Program-made: the position numbers and the translations under genes
Assembly (NCBI GenBank): GCA_943327105.2
Contig: CALPVV020000009.1
Span: 1-43,435 of the forward strand
Direction of reading: 5' to 3'
DNA from: Nitrosovibrio sp. Nv4
Lineage (GTDB): Bacteria > Bdellovibrionota > UBA1018 > CAIMNF01
DNA: 43,435 nt
Notes under the pieces: generated by a model
What the model saw: only the letters and a program-made list of their open reading frames with translations
The model's database searches: none
What the model was told of the DNA's origin: nothing
Shown here: positions 1 through 10,000 of the stretch, one piece after another
Layout of the letters: the number at the start of each line of letters is the position of its first letter
Numbering within the stretch: position 1 is the stretch's first letter

Positions 1-20
1 GTTTTTCTTTGAGCTAACAT
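1..20 (-). CDS. start of the next nuo gene, probably nuoI (partial)
   Basis: Only the first six codons are inside the window (reading Met-Leu-Ala-Gln-Arg-Lys on the minus strand). The ATG sits one base after the nuoH stop codon, and a GGAG ribosome-binding site lies about 9 bases upstream inside the end of nuoH. This is the tight spacing of the rest of the operon. In nuo operons nuoH is usually followed by nuoI, the 2x[4Fe-4S] subunit. The identity rests on position alone, because six residues cannot identify a protein. Confidence 0.4.
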
Positions 21-21
21 A

Positions 22-1086
22 TCAAAGCACTCCAAAATATATGAGCAGACCTGTTACAAAAACGTTCAATAAAGCGATTGGGAACAACACTCTCCAACCA
101 AAATTCATCAATTGATCAAAGCGGAAACGTGGAAGTGTCCACCTTACCCAAACAAAGAACCACATGAATGAGGCGATCTTAATTACAAAAGAAAGACCAT
201 GAAACAGAGAACTCACCATATAAGCTTTATCTGGTGAACCATCTGAAAATTGAGCAGCAAGCCATTCAAAACCGGGTAAATAGTGCCAACCACCAAAAAA
301 CAGTGTTGAAAGCAAAGCAGAAGCGACAGTCATGTTCACGAATTCAGACAACATGAAAAGAGCAAAACGCATTGATCCGTATTCAAGGTGATAACCTGCA
401 ATCAATTCTGATTCACCTTCCGGAAGGTCAAATGGAAGACGGTTTGTTTCTGCAAATGACGATACAAGAAACAAAATAAACCCTACTGGCTGAATGAAGA
501 TTCCATATTTAGGAACATTGTAGCCACCAATTGAAAACAATGTTTCACCCTGACCGGCTACAATGTCAGTCAGTTTCAAACTTTGAAAAACCATGATCAT
601 GCCAACAATTGATAGTCCGAGGGTCAACTCATAACTGATCATTTGTGCTGAACTTCGCAAGCTTCCAAGAAGTGAATACTTATTGTTGGATGCCCAACCT
701 GCCATAATGATTCCGTAAACGCCCAATGAAGCAATTGAGAAACAATAAAGTATTCCCACATCCAGGTTCGCAATAATGAAGTCATTTCCTGCAAATGGAA
801 TTACCGCAAATGTCATCAAAGCTGGAATTACCGTTACAATTGGGGCAAGTGAAAAATAGAACTTATTCACGTGTCCTGGAGCACGATCTTCTTTAAAGAT
901 GAACTTTAGAACATCCAGCACCGATTGAAACAACCCTAGAGGGCCAATGCGGTTTGGACCAAGACGATTTTGCAGTAGTGCAGAACCACGGCGCTCAACA
1001 AACAACATGATCGGTGTAACGGATAACAATCCAACGAGTACGATACCGATTTTCAGAAACATGAAAATGATTTCTTGCTCGCTCAT
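22..1086 (-). CDS. nuoH: NADH-quinone oxidoreductase subunit H
   Basis: A 354-residue polytopic membrane protein of complex I. It forms part of the quinone-binding channel and links the peripheral arm to the proton-pumping arm. The sequence has the family blocks LLQNRLGPNRIGPLGLFQ near residues 37-54 and FAETNRLPFDLPEGESEL near 212-229, and about eight hydrophobic segments, at the usual family length (about 320-350). The ATG overlaps the nuoG stop by four bases (ATGA), which indicates translational coupling. The following gene starts one base after its stop. Nothing in it is unusual. Confidence 0.97.
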   Translation of the reverse strand: MSEQEIIFMFLKIGIVLVGLLSVTPIMLFVERRGSALLQNRLGPNRIGPLGLFQSVLDVLKFIFKEDRAPGHVNKFYFSLAPIVTVIPALMTFAVIPFAGNDFIIANLDVGILYCFSIASLGVYGIIMAGWASNNKYSLLGSLRSSAQMISYELTLGLSIVGMIMVFQSLKLTDIVAGQGETLFSIGGYNVPKYGIFIQPVGFILFLVSSFAETNRLPFDLPEGESELIAGYHLEYGSMRFALFMLSEFVNMTVASALLSTLFFGGWHYLPGFEWLAAQFSDGSPDKAYMVSSLFHGLSFVIKIASFMWFFVWVRWTLPRFRFDQLMNFGWRVLFPIALLNVFVTGLLIYFGVL

Positions 1087-2504
1087 ACAACCGCCTCTTT
1101 AGCTTTCTTGTTTGCCGCAAGCATCAGAACCTCAGAAACCGCTTTCACTGTATTTTTAGGTACAATAGCGCGCTTGATTTTTTGCTCAATCCCAGCGTGG
1201 TTGATGATCGTTCCTTCTTTTTCAGTAAAAGCTAGTCCTGGCAGTACGAGTGAGAATGTTGAAATTTCTTTTTCCAAAAAAACACCCATTCCAATCAGCT
1301 TCTTACCTTGAACTTGCTTTAACGCAACATTGAGATCAGCGCGTCCGCCTCGGATAACGACTACAACATCTGTTGCAGTTTTTAAGTGACTGATCGATTT
1401 AATTCCAAGCTTTTCGGCACCCGACAAATTAGAGGTTTTGCTTTTCATTTTCAAAATCTTGTCTGCCTGACCATCATCAACAGATTCTGACACTCCATCG
1501 GTACCAAAATGATGGATAGAGGAACCCTTTTGGTATGCGTTTATGTATTCTTGAACAGTTGCAAGCTCTTCTTGTGTGAGATCGCTACCGACTAGAAATG
1601 TTATTTTTTTACCATCTGTAAGATCTTTTAAATTTTGAATCGCATTTTCCCATCCAATTGTCGCTTCCCCAGATCGTGGAGTTAGAACCCGTGTAGGATC
1701 CTGGGTATAGTGATAATTGAATCGACCTTCGTCACACATCCAGTGTTTATTGATTTCAAGATTTTCACGTGGAACACAACGATAAATCACATTGCCTTCG
1801 TGCTGGATTTCCATGTTGCAACCTTTTGAACAACCTTCACAAACTGTTGCAGTTTTTTTCAACATCCAAGCTCTCTTACGGAACCTGAAATCTCGAAGAG
1901 TTAATGAACCGGTAGGACAAATATCTGCATAATTTCCAGCATACTCAGTCTTTAACGGGTTTCCATCAATTGTGGTGATATCAATATTGTTTCCGCGTTT
2001 GATTGCCACCATCTCATGAATACCGGCAACTTCTTCTCCAAATCGGATACAGCGGGTACAGTGAATACATCGATTCATGTTTTTTTCAATCACTGGGCCC
2101 ATGTCAACATCTACATAAGTGCGACGCTCTTCAGAGTGGCGCATATATGCACTTCCATGGCCGTATGAGTTGTCCTGAAGATCACATTCACCAGCCTTAT
2201 CACAAATTGGACAATCAAGTGGGTGGTTAAGCAGCAAAAACTCCATTGTTCCAGCTCGGCCTTTTACAACTGGGTCGCTTTGAGTTTTTACAACCATTCC
2301 TTCGGCAGCCATCGTTGAGCATGCTGTTTGAAGTTTTGGCATTTTTTCAACTTCTACATAACACATACGGCATTGAGCAACGACCGTAAGACCGGGGTGA
2401 TAACAGAATACCGGAATATCAACACCCGCACGTTTTGCAACGGTGATCAGATTTTCACCGGGTTTAACCTCAATTTCTTTTCCATCAATTGTACACTTAG
2501 GCAT
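1083..2504 (-). CDS. nuoG: NADH-quinone oxidoreductase subunit G, short form
   Basis: Peripheral-arm iron-sulfur subunit that passes electrons from NuoF/NuoE towards NuoI/NuoB. Reading from the ATG at 2504 gives 473 residues. Visible ligands are a [2Fe-2S] set (C34, C45, C48, C62), a His-plus-Cys [4Fe-4S] set (H94, C98, C101, C107), a second [4Fe-4S] set (C146, C149, C152, C196) and an N7-type Cx2Cx3Cx27C (C222, C225, C229, C257). The molybdopterin-oxidoreductase-like part after that is much reduced; family members are often 650-900 residues. A TTG at 2534 would add ten residues, but the ATG has AAGGGA upstream and the added residues do not look like the family N-terminus. It overlaps the end of nuoF by eight bases. 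Confidence 0.93.
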   Translation of the reverse strand: MPKCTIDGKEIEVKPGENLITVAKRAGVDIPVFCYHPGLTVVAQCRMCYVEVEKMPKLQTACSTMAAEGMVVKTQSDPVVKGRAGTMEFLLLNHPLDCPICDKAGECDLQDNSYGHGSAYMRHSEERRTYVDVDMGPVIEKNMNRCIHCTRCIRFGEEVAGIHEMVAIKRGNNIDITTIDGNPLKTEYAGNYADICPTGSLTLRDFRFRKRAWMLKKTATVCEGCSKGCNMEIQHEGNVIYRCVPRENLEINKHWMCDEGRFNYHYTQDPTRVLTPRSGEATIGWENAIQNLKDLTDGKKITFLVGSDLTQEELATVQEYINAYQKGSSIHHFGTDGVSESVDDGQADKILKMKSKTSNLSGAEKLGIKSISHLKTATDVVVVIRGGRADLNVALKQVQGKKLIGMGVFLEKEISTFSLVLPGLAFTEKEGTIINHAGIEQKIKRAIVPKNTVKAVSEVLMLAANKKAKEAVV

Positions 2505-3771
2505 ATTTATTTTGTCCCTTAATGTAGGCTTCAAACTCAGGTTTGAATTTCTTTAAAAAACTAATCACTGGGCCCGCAGCTGCGTCACCAAGAGCGCAAA
2601 GGGTTTTTCCACCAATGTTTTGGGCTACATCGTTCAGCAAATCCAGATCAGATGGCTTTGCTTCGTGGTGAACGATTTTATGAAGAATTGATTCCATCCA
2701 ATGACAACCTTCTCGACAAGGAGTGCACTGTCCGCATGATTCGTGAGCATAAAATTTTGTGATTCGAAGTAGAAGTTTTACCAAATCAGTATCTTCGTGA
2801 ATCACCATAATTGCAGCAGATCCCATCATGGTGCCGACTTTCATCAATGGCTCAACATCATAAACAACATCGATTTCATCAGCCGTTAGAATCGGCGATG
2901 ATGAACCACCTGGAATTACTGCCTTCAGTTTTTTATCATTAATAATTCCGCCACCAAGGTTTTCAATGATCTGTCTCAAGGTCATTGATCCGGCTTGTAT
3001 TTCAAATACTCCCGGTTTTTTTACGTGGCCTGAAAGCGAAATCAAACGAGTTCCACCTGATTTATCTACTTTTCCAAGTTGCGCAAAAGTATCTCCGCCC
3101 ATGCGAATCAAATGAGGAACGTTGGCAATGGATTCAACGTTATTAACCGCTGTTGGACAACCAAAAGCTCCCGATACCGCTGGAAATGGCGGCTTAACTC
3201 GCGGCTCACCACGTTTACCTTCCAAAGAATTCAATAAACCGGTTTCTTCACCGCAAATGTACGCTCCTGCTCCGCGATGAACCGTAATATCAAGATCATA
3301 ACCTGATCCAAAAATATTCTTTCCTAGGTAACCCTTTGCGTATGCTTCATCGATCGCCGCATTCAGAAGATTTGCTTCGCGTACATACTCACCACGAATA
3401 TAGACGTACGCATGCTTACAACCGATTGCAAATGAACCAATAATCAAACCTTCGATCAAAAGGTGAGGGGTGTAGCGAATAATCTGGCGATCTTTACATG
3501 TCCCTGGCTCAGATTCATCTGCATTACAAACTAGATATTTCGGCTTTTCAGAGTTTTTTGGAATAAAGCTCCACTTCATTCCCATTGGAAAACCTGCTCC
3601 ACCTCTCCCGCGTAAGTTTCCTTTTTTAACTTCATCAATGACCTGATCAGGCGTCATTTCTTTCAGTACTTTTTGAGCGGCCTGATAACCATTCATGCTC
3701 TGAAGATAGTAATCAAGGTTTCGGTTCGATTCTTTCCAGAAATGCTGTTCAAACAATGTTGTCTGGCTCAT
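2497..3771 (-). CDS. nuoF: NADH-quinone oxidoreductase subunit F
   Basis: The 424-residue NADH- and FMN-binding subunit of complex I, where electrons enter. It has the glycine-rich FMN/NADH segments GRGGAGFPMGMKW (near residue 55) and GAGAYICGEETGLLNSLEG (near 167). Near residue 350 is the CGQCTPCREG motif, with a further Cys about 40 residues on, for the N3 [4Fe-4S] cluster. Length is normal. Its ATG directly abuts and overlaps the nuoE stop by one base, so it is in the same operon and probably translationally coupled. Confidence 0.98.
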   Translation of the reverse strand: MSQTTLFEQHFWKESNRNLDYYLQSMNGYQAAQKVLKEMTPDQVIDEVKKGNLRGRGGAGFPMGMKWSFIPKNSEKPKYLVCNADESEPGTCKDRQIIRYTPHLLIEGLIIGSFAIGCKHAYVYIRGEYVREANLLNAAIDEAYAKGYLGKNIFGSGYDLDITVHRGAGAYICGEETGLLNSLEGKRGEPRVKPPFPAVSGAFGCPTAVNNVESIANVPHLIRMGGDTFAQLGKVDKSGGTRLISLSGHVKKPGVFEIQAGSMTLRQIIENLGGGIINDKKLKAVIPGGSSSPILTADEIDVVYDVEPLMKVGTMMGSAAIMVIHEDTDLVKLLLRITKFYAHESCGQCTPCREGCHWMESILHKIVHHEAKPSDLDLLNDVAQNIGGKTLCALGDAAAGPVISFLKKFKPEFEAYIKGQNKYA

Positions 3772-4253
3772 TACTTCAACACCTTCATCTTTTCGATGTA
3801 TTCATTTAATTTATTAACATCCAACTCTTCAATGTAATCATCGTTGGCCATCATCGCAGGGGCGGTTGTGCACGCTCCAAGGCATTCTTCTTCTGACAGT
3901 GAAAAAAGTCCATCTGATGTGCTTTCGCCACACTTGATACCAAGTTTTTTCTCAGCAAAATTCATCAATTCATCAGCACCACGAAGACAACAAGCAACAT
4001 TTGTACAGATCTTGAGATGATTCTTACCGACTGGCTTCAAATTATACATCGTGTAGAAACTTGCCACTTCTCGGATTTGCGCCGGGTGCACTCCGATATA
4101 TTCAGCAACTTCTTCGAGAGCTTCTTTTGGAAGCCATCCAAACTCTTCTTGGGCCTGATGTAGAGCCGGTAGAATGAGCGCTTTTTTATTCGGATAGCGC
4201 GGTTCCAGCTTTTTCATTGCTACATAAAACTTATCTGACAAATGCTTTTCCAT
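3771..4253 (-). CDS. nuoE: NADH-quinone oxidoreductase subunit E
   Basis: The 24-kDa-type [2Fe-2S] (N1a) subunit that partners NuoF. The thioredoxin-like [2Fe-2S] ligands are visible in CTNVACCLRGAD and EECLGACTTAP. I prefer the ATG at 4253, giving 160 residues (MEKHLSDKFYVAMKK...). It lies one base after the nuoD stop. The longer reading begins at a TTG at 4277 inside nuoD and adds eight residues. A GGAG lies about 15 bases upstream of the ATG, which is a rather long spacing, so the start is the uncertain part of this call. Confidence 0.95.
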   Translation of the reverse strand: MEKHLSDKFYVAMKKLEPRYPNKKALILPALHQAQEEFGWLPKEALEEVAEYIGVHPAQIREVASFYTMYNLKPVGKNHLKICTNVACCLRGADELMNFAEKKLGIKCGESTSDGLFSLSEEECLGACTTAPAMMANDDYIEELDVNKLNEYIEKMKVLK

Positions 4254-4254
4254 A

Positions 4255-5526
4255 TTAACGATCCAACTCTCCGGCAATGACGTTGATGCTTCCCAATGCC
4301 GCTACAAGGTCACCGATATATTCGCCTTTGATCATCGGATCAAGCCCTTGATAGTGCCAGAAAGATGGTCCACGAATACGCATACGATGAGCTTTAGGGC
4401 CACCTTTGCTGACGATATAAAAACCAAGTTCTCCGTTTGCTGCCTCAAATGAAGTATAGGCTTCACCTTTTGGTACATCAAAACCGTTCATGAAGAACTT
4501 GAAATGGTGGATAAGGCCTTCCATTGTGTTGTACACCGCATCTTTTTCTGGAATGCGGGTGCGCTTATCTTCAGCCCAGATCGCTCCTGGCTTCAGTCGG
4601 TCTGCACACTGGTTGATGATGTTGAGTGATTGCTTAATTTCTTCAACGCGAACATAGTAGCGATCAAACACATCGCCCACCTGGGCGATTGGTACATCAA
4701 ATTCAACCTTGTCATAAAACATGCTTGGCTGATCACGACGTAAATCAATGTTGACTCCCGCAGCCCTGGCGTTCGGTCCTGTGAAACTGTATTGGAGACA
4801 TTGTTCTTTATTGAAAACTGCTACTTCTTTAGTTCTGTTTAACCAAATTCTGTTTTCAGTGAGAAGCTTATCCATCTCAGCAATAACTGCACGGGTTTCT
4901 TTTACCCAGTCCTTAACTTCTTTTTCCCAACCTTCGGGAGCATCTGACATCAATCCACCAATACGGGTATATGACGTGGTTAAGCGAGCACCGCAAAGTT
5001 TTTCAATCAGTGTATAAGCTCTTTCTCGTTGATTATAACCGTACAAGAAATAAGAGAAGGCACCCAAATCAACCGCATTGATACCAACACAGATCAGGTG
5101 ATCAATTACGCGTGCAATTTCTGCGCACATCATGCGAATCCATACTGCACGATCAGGAACTTGAATTCCCATCATACGCTCAACAGCCATGGCGTAAGTC
5201 ACGTTATTGATCAAGGACGAGCAATAATTTAATCGATCGGTGTACACAACAAACTGATGAAACGTACGGTTTTCACCAAGTTTTTCTTTAGCCCTGTGAG
5301 TGTAACCGAATTCACAATAAGACTTTTCAATTGTTTCACCGTTAAGCTTCGCCATGCAACGAAATGCACCGTGCATCGCTGGGTGGGTAGGTCCGATGTT
5401 TACCAACATCTTTGAGTCTTCGAAAAGATCATCCGAATCTTGTTTAACTGTTACATCAAATTTTCCTGGGAAACCCCAACGTGCGATGTCCAGTGGTACG
5501 TCGTTTTTAAATTTTGTATCGCTCAT
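4255..5526 (-). CDS. nuoD: NADH-quinone oxidoreductase subunit D
   Basis: The 49-kDa-type subunit of complex I, 423 residues, which forms the quinone site with NuoB. Family blocks seen include [14 protein letters not shown] near residue 43, [16 protein letters not shown] near 67, and the C-terminal [28 protein letters not shown]-type ending (split here only for description). The protein is separate from NuoC; the two are fused in some bacteria. The ATG overlaps the nuoC stop by four bases. Confidence 0.98.
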   Translation of the reverse strand: MSDTKFKNDVPLDIARWGFPGKFDVTVKQDSDDLFEDSKMLVNIGPTHPAMHGAFRCMAKLNGETIEKSYCEFGYTHRAKEKLGENRTFHQFVVYTDRLNYCSSLINNVTYAMAVERMMGIQVPDRAVWIRMMCAEIARVIDHLICVGINAVDLGAFSYFLYGYNQRERAYTLIEKLCGARLTTSYTRIGGLMSDAPEGWEKEVKDWVKETRAVIAEMDKLLTENRIWLNRTKEVAVFNKEQCLQYSFTGPNARAAGVNIDLRRDQPSMFYDKVEFDVPIAQVGDVFDRYYVRVEEIKQSLNIINQCADRLKPGAIWAEDKRTRIPEKDAVYNTMEGLIHHFKFFMNGFDVPKGEAYTSFEAANGELGFYIVSKGGPKAHRMRIRGPSFWHYQGLDPMIKGEYIGDLVAALGSINVIAGELDR

Positions 5527-6104
5527 TTCAGCAACTCCGGATCAAGAGGTTCTGGTGTTAAAAAGATCTGATAGCCTCGCAAAGGATAATCTTTGCGAAG
5601 AGGGTGGCCTTCCCATCTCATGTCCATGAGAATTCTTCGTAAATCGGGGTGACCCTCGAAATGAACTCCAAACATGTCGAAAATTTCCCGCTCTGCCCAG
5701 TTTGTTCCTGGCCAAATTTCAATGAAAGTTGGTATTTTTTCCGCATCCTTCAATTTGATTTTGATACGAATACGGATTTTTGATTCGATATTCATCAAAT
5801 GAAACACCAGGTGAAAACGAATTCCCTCTTTTTCGCTTTCTTCGTCTTCCAACTCATCGGTTGCAGTCATGTCAGTGAGAAATGAGTAACTGTATTTATT
5901 TTTGAGTTCGCTTAAAAGCTCATGGGCCTTGTCTTTTTTTACAAAGATTGTAGGCATATCTACTGGACTTTCAACGGGCATAAGAATGGCTTCAATTGCA
6001 TCACCGAAAGATTCTTTCAATGCGTTCGTATGCTCTGCCCAAGTAGGGCCGTATTTTTCATGAAAATGACCATAAATGGTTGGAACCGGAGTGCGAATAT
6101 CCAT
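5523..6104 (-). CDS. nuoC: NADH-quinone oxidoreductase subunit C
   Basis: The 30-kDa-type subunit of the complex I peripheral arm, 193 residues. It is recognised by [19 protein letters not shown] and by [25 protein letters not shown], the conserved C-terminal region (residues about 133-177). It contains no cofactor ligands, as expected. It starts at an ATG that shares one base with the nuoB stop (a TAATG arrangement) and is followed by nuoD with a four-base overlap. Confidence 0.97.
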   Translation of the reverse strand: MDIRTPVPTIYGHFHEKYGPTWAEHTNALKESFGDAIEAILMPVESPVDMPTIFVKKDKAHELLSELKNKYSYSFLTDMTATDELEDEESEKEGIRFHLVFHLMNIESKIRIRIKIKLKDAEKIPTFIEIWPGTNWAEREIFDMFGVHFEGHPDLRRILMDMRWEGHPLRKDYPLRGYQIFLTPEPLDPELLK

Positions 6105-6619
6105 TATTTAACTCCCTCTTTTTGAATTTCTTTTCGCGCGCGCTCACGTCGTTGCGAATGGGTTTCACCCTTTGCGATTCGATCTTCAAGACGCAGAAGC
6201 GCATTAAGCAATCCTTCTGGAGCAGGTGGGCAACCCGGAACATATACATCGACCGGAATTACCGTATCGATTCCTTGAGTCACGCTGTAAACGTTGAAAA
6301 TTCCACCTGAAGATGCACATGCACCCATTGAAATAACCCATTTCGGATCAGCCATTTGATCATAAATATTTCGAAGAACGGGGGCCATTTTCAAATTCAC
6401 AATTCCTGCAACAATCAAGAGATCGCTTTGTCGAGGTGAAAAACGAACAACCTCGGCACCAAAACGTGCCATATCGTAACCAGATGCTAGGGTTGACATG
6501 AGCTCAATTCCACAACAACTGGTTCCAAAAGGAAGCGGAAAAAGGGAGTTTTTTCTCGCAAAATTGATCGCATCTTCAAAACGTGTGGTGATAAAATCTA
6601 ATTCGCCATCTTTAGCCAT
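6104..6619 (-). CDS. nuoB: NADH-quinone oxidoreductase subunit B
   Basis: The 171-residue subunit that holds cluster N2, the final electron donor to quinone. The N2 ligands are visible: the tandem Cys pair in [10 protein letters not shown], the Cys of GACASSGG and the Cys of [10 protein letters not shown]. Length and order are normal. It begins three bases after the nuoA stop. Confidence 0.98.
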   Translation of the reverse strand: MAKDGELDFITTRFEDAINFARKNSLFPLPFGTSCCGIELMSTLASGYDMARFGAEVVRFSPRQSDLLIVAGIVNLKMAPVLRNIYDQMADPKWVISMGACASSGGIFNVYSVTQGIDTVIPVDVYVPGCPPAPEGLLNALLRLEDRIAKGETHSQRRERARKEIQKEGVK

Positions 6620-6622
6620 AAA

Positions 6623-6985
6623 TTACTCCCAGTCCAATGCGCCTTTGCGAAGGACGTAAACATAACCCACGAGCAACACCAGGATGAATGCAAGCATTTC
6701 GATCATGATGAAGCTTCCAGTAGAAAGACTTTTTTTATAAATCACTGCCCAAGGATAAAAGAAAACGGTTTCGATATCGAAAAGAAGAAACAAGATCGCC
6801 ACAAGATAGAATCGTACAGATACTCGATTACCTTTTGAAGACTTGGCTGGCTGAACTCCACATTCAATCGCAGAATCTTTTGTTCGATTGGGTACATTCG
6901 GACCAAAAAGAGACGTCAGAACCAAAACGGTTCCTCCAATGAATACGCCTGCGGCCATCATCACCAATACGGGTAGATATTCCAT
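6623..6985 (-). CDS. nuoA: NADH-quinone oxidoreductase subunit A
   Basis: A three-helix membrane subunit of 120 residues, first gene of the nuo operon. Family signatures are the loop ECGVQPAKSSKGNRVSVRFY (between helices 1 and 2), the FDIETVFFYPWA segment near residue 70, and a short C-terminal tail. AAGGG lies about 10 bases before the ATG. The 98-base gap upstream is shared with the divergent mfd gene and must hold the nuo promoter. A TATGAT hexamer on the minus strand at 7034-7029 could be a -10 element, but no good -35 partner is visible. Confidence 0.97.
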   Translation of the reverse strand: MEYLPVLVMMAAGVFIGGTVLVLTSLFGPNVPNRTKDSAIECGVQPAKSSKGNRVSVRFYLVAILFLLFDIETVFFYPWAVIYKKSLSTGSFIMIEMLAFILVLLVGYVYVLRKGALDWE

Positions 6986-7083
6986 CGCTCGGAACCCTTT
7001 CTTTTTCCAAATTACTTTTATTTACAGTATCATAAATTAGGCCAAAGATAGAATAGCGAGCTAAGAAAAGAATTAGAAATCCT

Positions 7084-10000
7084 GTGGTAAATCAAAATAA
7101 TGACGCGGCTATAAAACCCGTAAAAAAAGAACAAGCATTATTGCCCGCAGACCAGATGATGGAACTTGCCCTTAAGGCACTTAAAATCACCAGTATCCAT
7201 CAAAACTCAGTGGTCATTTTTTCTAACTCAATTGAGCAAGTTGACCAACTCCACGCTTCATTACGCTCACTTAAAGGAGATGACATCTCGCTTCATGTTT
7301 GGTCCGCTTGGGAGCATTCTCCGTTTTCACCGGTTTCATCCTCAATTCTACAAAAGTTGGACAGACTAAACACTCTTCACACATTAGTTCATGGTGAAAA
7401 ACCCTGCATCGTTTTTTGCACTCCAGAATCCTGGGTTCAACCCACCGCCCCAAGAAATGTTTGGTCAAAATACACTTACCCGATCAAACTTGATTTGGAT
7501 CTTGGTTCTCACGATCAGATTCGAGAAAAATTGATTTCACTCGGATATGTAAAAAGTGAACAAGTGGAAGAGTCTGGCCAGTTTTCAATTCGGGGAGAAA
7601 TTCTTGATATCTTCACTCCCACCAGTCCTCATCCCGTAAGAATTGAACTTTTTGATACCGTTGTAGAAAAAATCCGCAGCTTTCATCCCGAAACACAACG
7701 AACACTGAAAGACTCAGAAATCACTACTTTTCTAGTCACGCCGGCAGAAGAAGCAATTTTTCCATGGAATAATTCATCCGAAGTCCTTGAAAAAATTAAA
7801 GTCGACTGTGATTCACGATCTATATCCAGAAAAATCCGTGACCCTATTTTTGAGAATGTACGGGCAGGTTTTTTGCCTGAGAATTTTAGAACTTGGCTTC
7901 CTTTTATTTTTGAGCGACCAGGATTCATTTATGAATACCTCATTCAATCAAAGTGCTCATTTCAGTCTCTTTTTCACAATCCCGATCTTTTTCGCATTCA
8001 AATCAAACAAGAACTGGAACAAAAAAAGGGTGAGCAGGAAAAATATCTCGATTCTCATCGAATTGTTCCTAGATATGAAAAACTTTACACAATTGGTGAA
8101 AAAGAATTTTTAGATTTTGCTGAAACTCAGAAAAAACCGGAACCAGAAATATTTTTTGAAAAAATCGAAAAAGAACGGGTGAAAGCGGAAGATTTGCACG
8201 AATGGGTTCAAGACGGTTTTGAAATTCTGATTGGTGCGTCCGGTGTCAGCACCAAAGAACACATTAAGTTCCAGCTCAAGGAACAAGAATTTGATGTTCC
8301 ATTTAAATTTACCGATTTTGATCCTGAAAACTCGTACTTGCTACTTGACCTTAACAACAAACGAACCGCTCTTTTGTCATCGTCATTATTTCTTGGGCAC
8401 CACAAGAAAAACCCATCCTCCTCGAAAAGGGGGTCGGTGCCTAAAAGATTTAATGAAAATAGCGAGGTTTTAAGCGGAGTTCATGATTTGGTGGCGGGCG
8501 ATCACGTGGTTCACACCCTGCACGGAATCGGAAAATTCATCGGTCTTGAATCATTGAAAACTGGCGAATCTTCCGGTGCTGAATATCTTCTAATCGAATA
8601 TGCCAGTAACGATAGACTCTATCTTCCGGTATTTCGTTTGAATGCAATTCAAAAATATGTAGGTGCAGGAAATTCCTGTTCATTGGACAAATTGGGCTCA
8701 GGACAATTTGACAAAGCAAAACAAAAAGCAAGGGATTCAGCGAGAAAACTGGCAATCAACTTGGTCGAACTCTATGCCAAACGAGCACTATTGACCGGTC
8801 CTAAATTTGTTGAACCTGGAGAAGATTATTACCAGTTTTGCGAAGAATTCGAGTTTGAAGAAACCGAAGGTCAGTTGCAAGCCATACAAAGCACCCTTCA
8901 TGACTTGGAATCAGGAAAGCTTCTTGATCGATTGGTATGTGGCGATGTTGGATTCGGTAAAACAGAAATTGCAATCCGTGCTGCGTTCCAAGCAGTACAA
9001 AGCGGTTACCAAGTGGCAGTTTTGGTACCGACAACCTTACTTGCGTTTCAACATGAGCAATCCTTCCGGAAAAGGATGAAAAATTTTCCTATCCGGGTTG
9101 AATCAATGTCTAGGTTTAAAAGTAAAAAGGTGCAAACCGAAACCATCAAGGAGCTTTCTGATGGAAAAATCGACATTCTTATCGGTACACATCGACTTCT
9201 TTCAAAAGACATTACTTTCAATAAATTAGGTCTTTTAGTAATTGATGAGGAACACCGCTTCGGTGTTGAACACAAAGAAAAAATTAAAGATATTCAGGCA
9301 AACACTCATACGCTGACGCTTACTGCTACACCAATACCAAGAACATTGAACATGGCTCTTTCCGGATTAAAGGAAATGAGCTTGATCAGAACACCACCGA
9401 ACAACCGACAAGCAATCAAGACCTTTGTTGCTGAACACTCCAAAGAAATAATAAGAAATGCGATAGAAAACGAAATAGCACGGGGTGGGCAGGTTTTTTA
9501 TCTTTCAAACAAGGTTCAAGGGATGGAACACCTCGTTCGTGAAATTCAGGAAATGGTCCCCCATGCAAAAGTAACTTTTGCTCACGGTCAAATGAACGAA
9601 ACTGAAATCGAGAAAAGAATGCTCGAATTTTATCAGGGTTATTCACAAATTCTTGTTTGCACCACGATCATTGAGTCTGGAATCGATGTTCCAAATGCAG
9701 GCACGATATTAATAGATCGGGCAGATCGATTGGGTTTAGCTCAACTTTATCAAATTAGGGGAAGAGTTGGCAGAAGCCATCGAAAAGCGTTTGCCTATTT
9801 ACTTGTCAATGATGAGGGTTATCTCAGCGAAGAAGCAAAAATGCGGCTCGATGTATTACAACGATTTGTAGAGTTAGGTAGCGGTTTTCACATCGCATCT
9901 CATGATCTTGAAATTCGTGGTGGTGGAAACCTACTGGGAGCCGAACAGTCGGGCAATATTGCAAATGTAGGACTTGATCTCTTTATTGAATTGCTTGACG

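Noticed and set aside
8400-8440. Possible hairpin or insertion within mfd around CCTCCTCGAAAAGGGGG
   Set aside because: It lies in frame within a normal-length Mfd in a variable linker before the polymerase-interacting domain; no sign of a real element.
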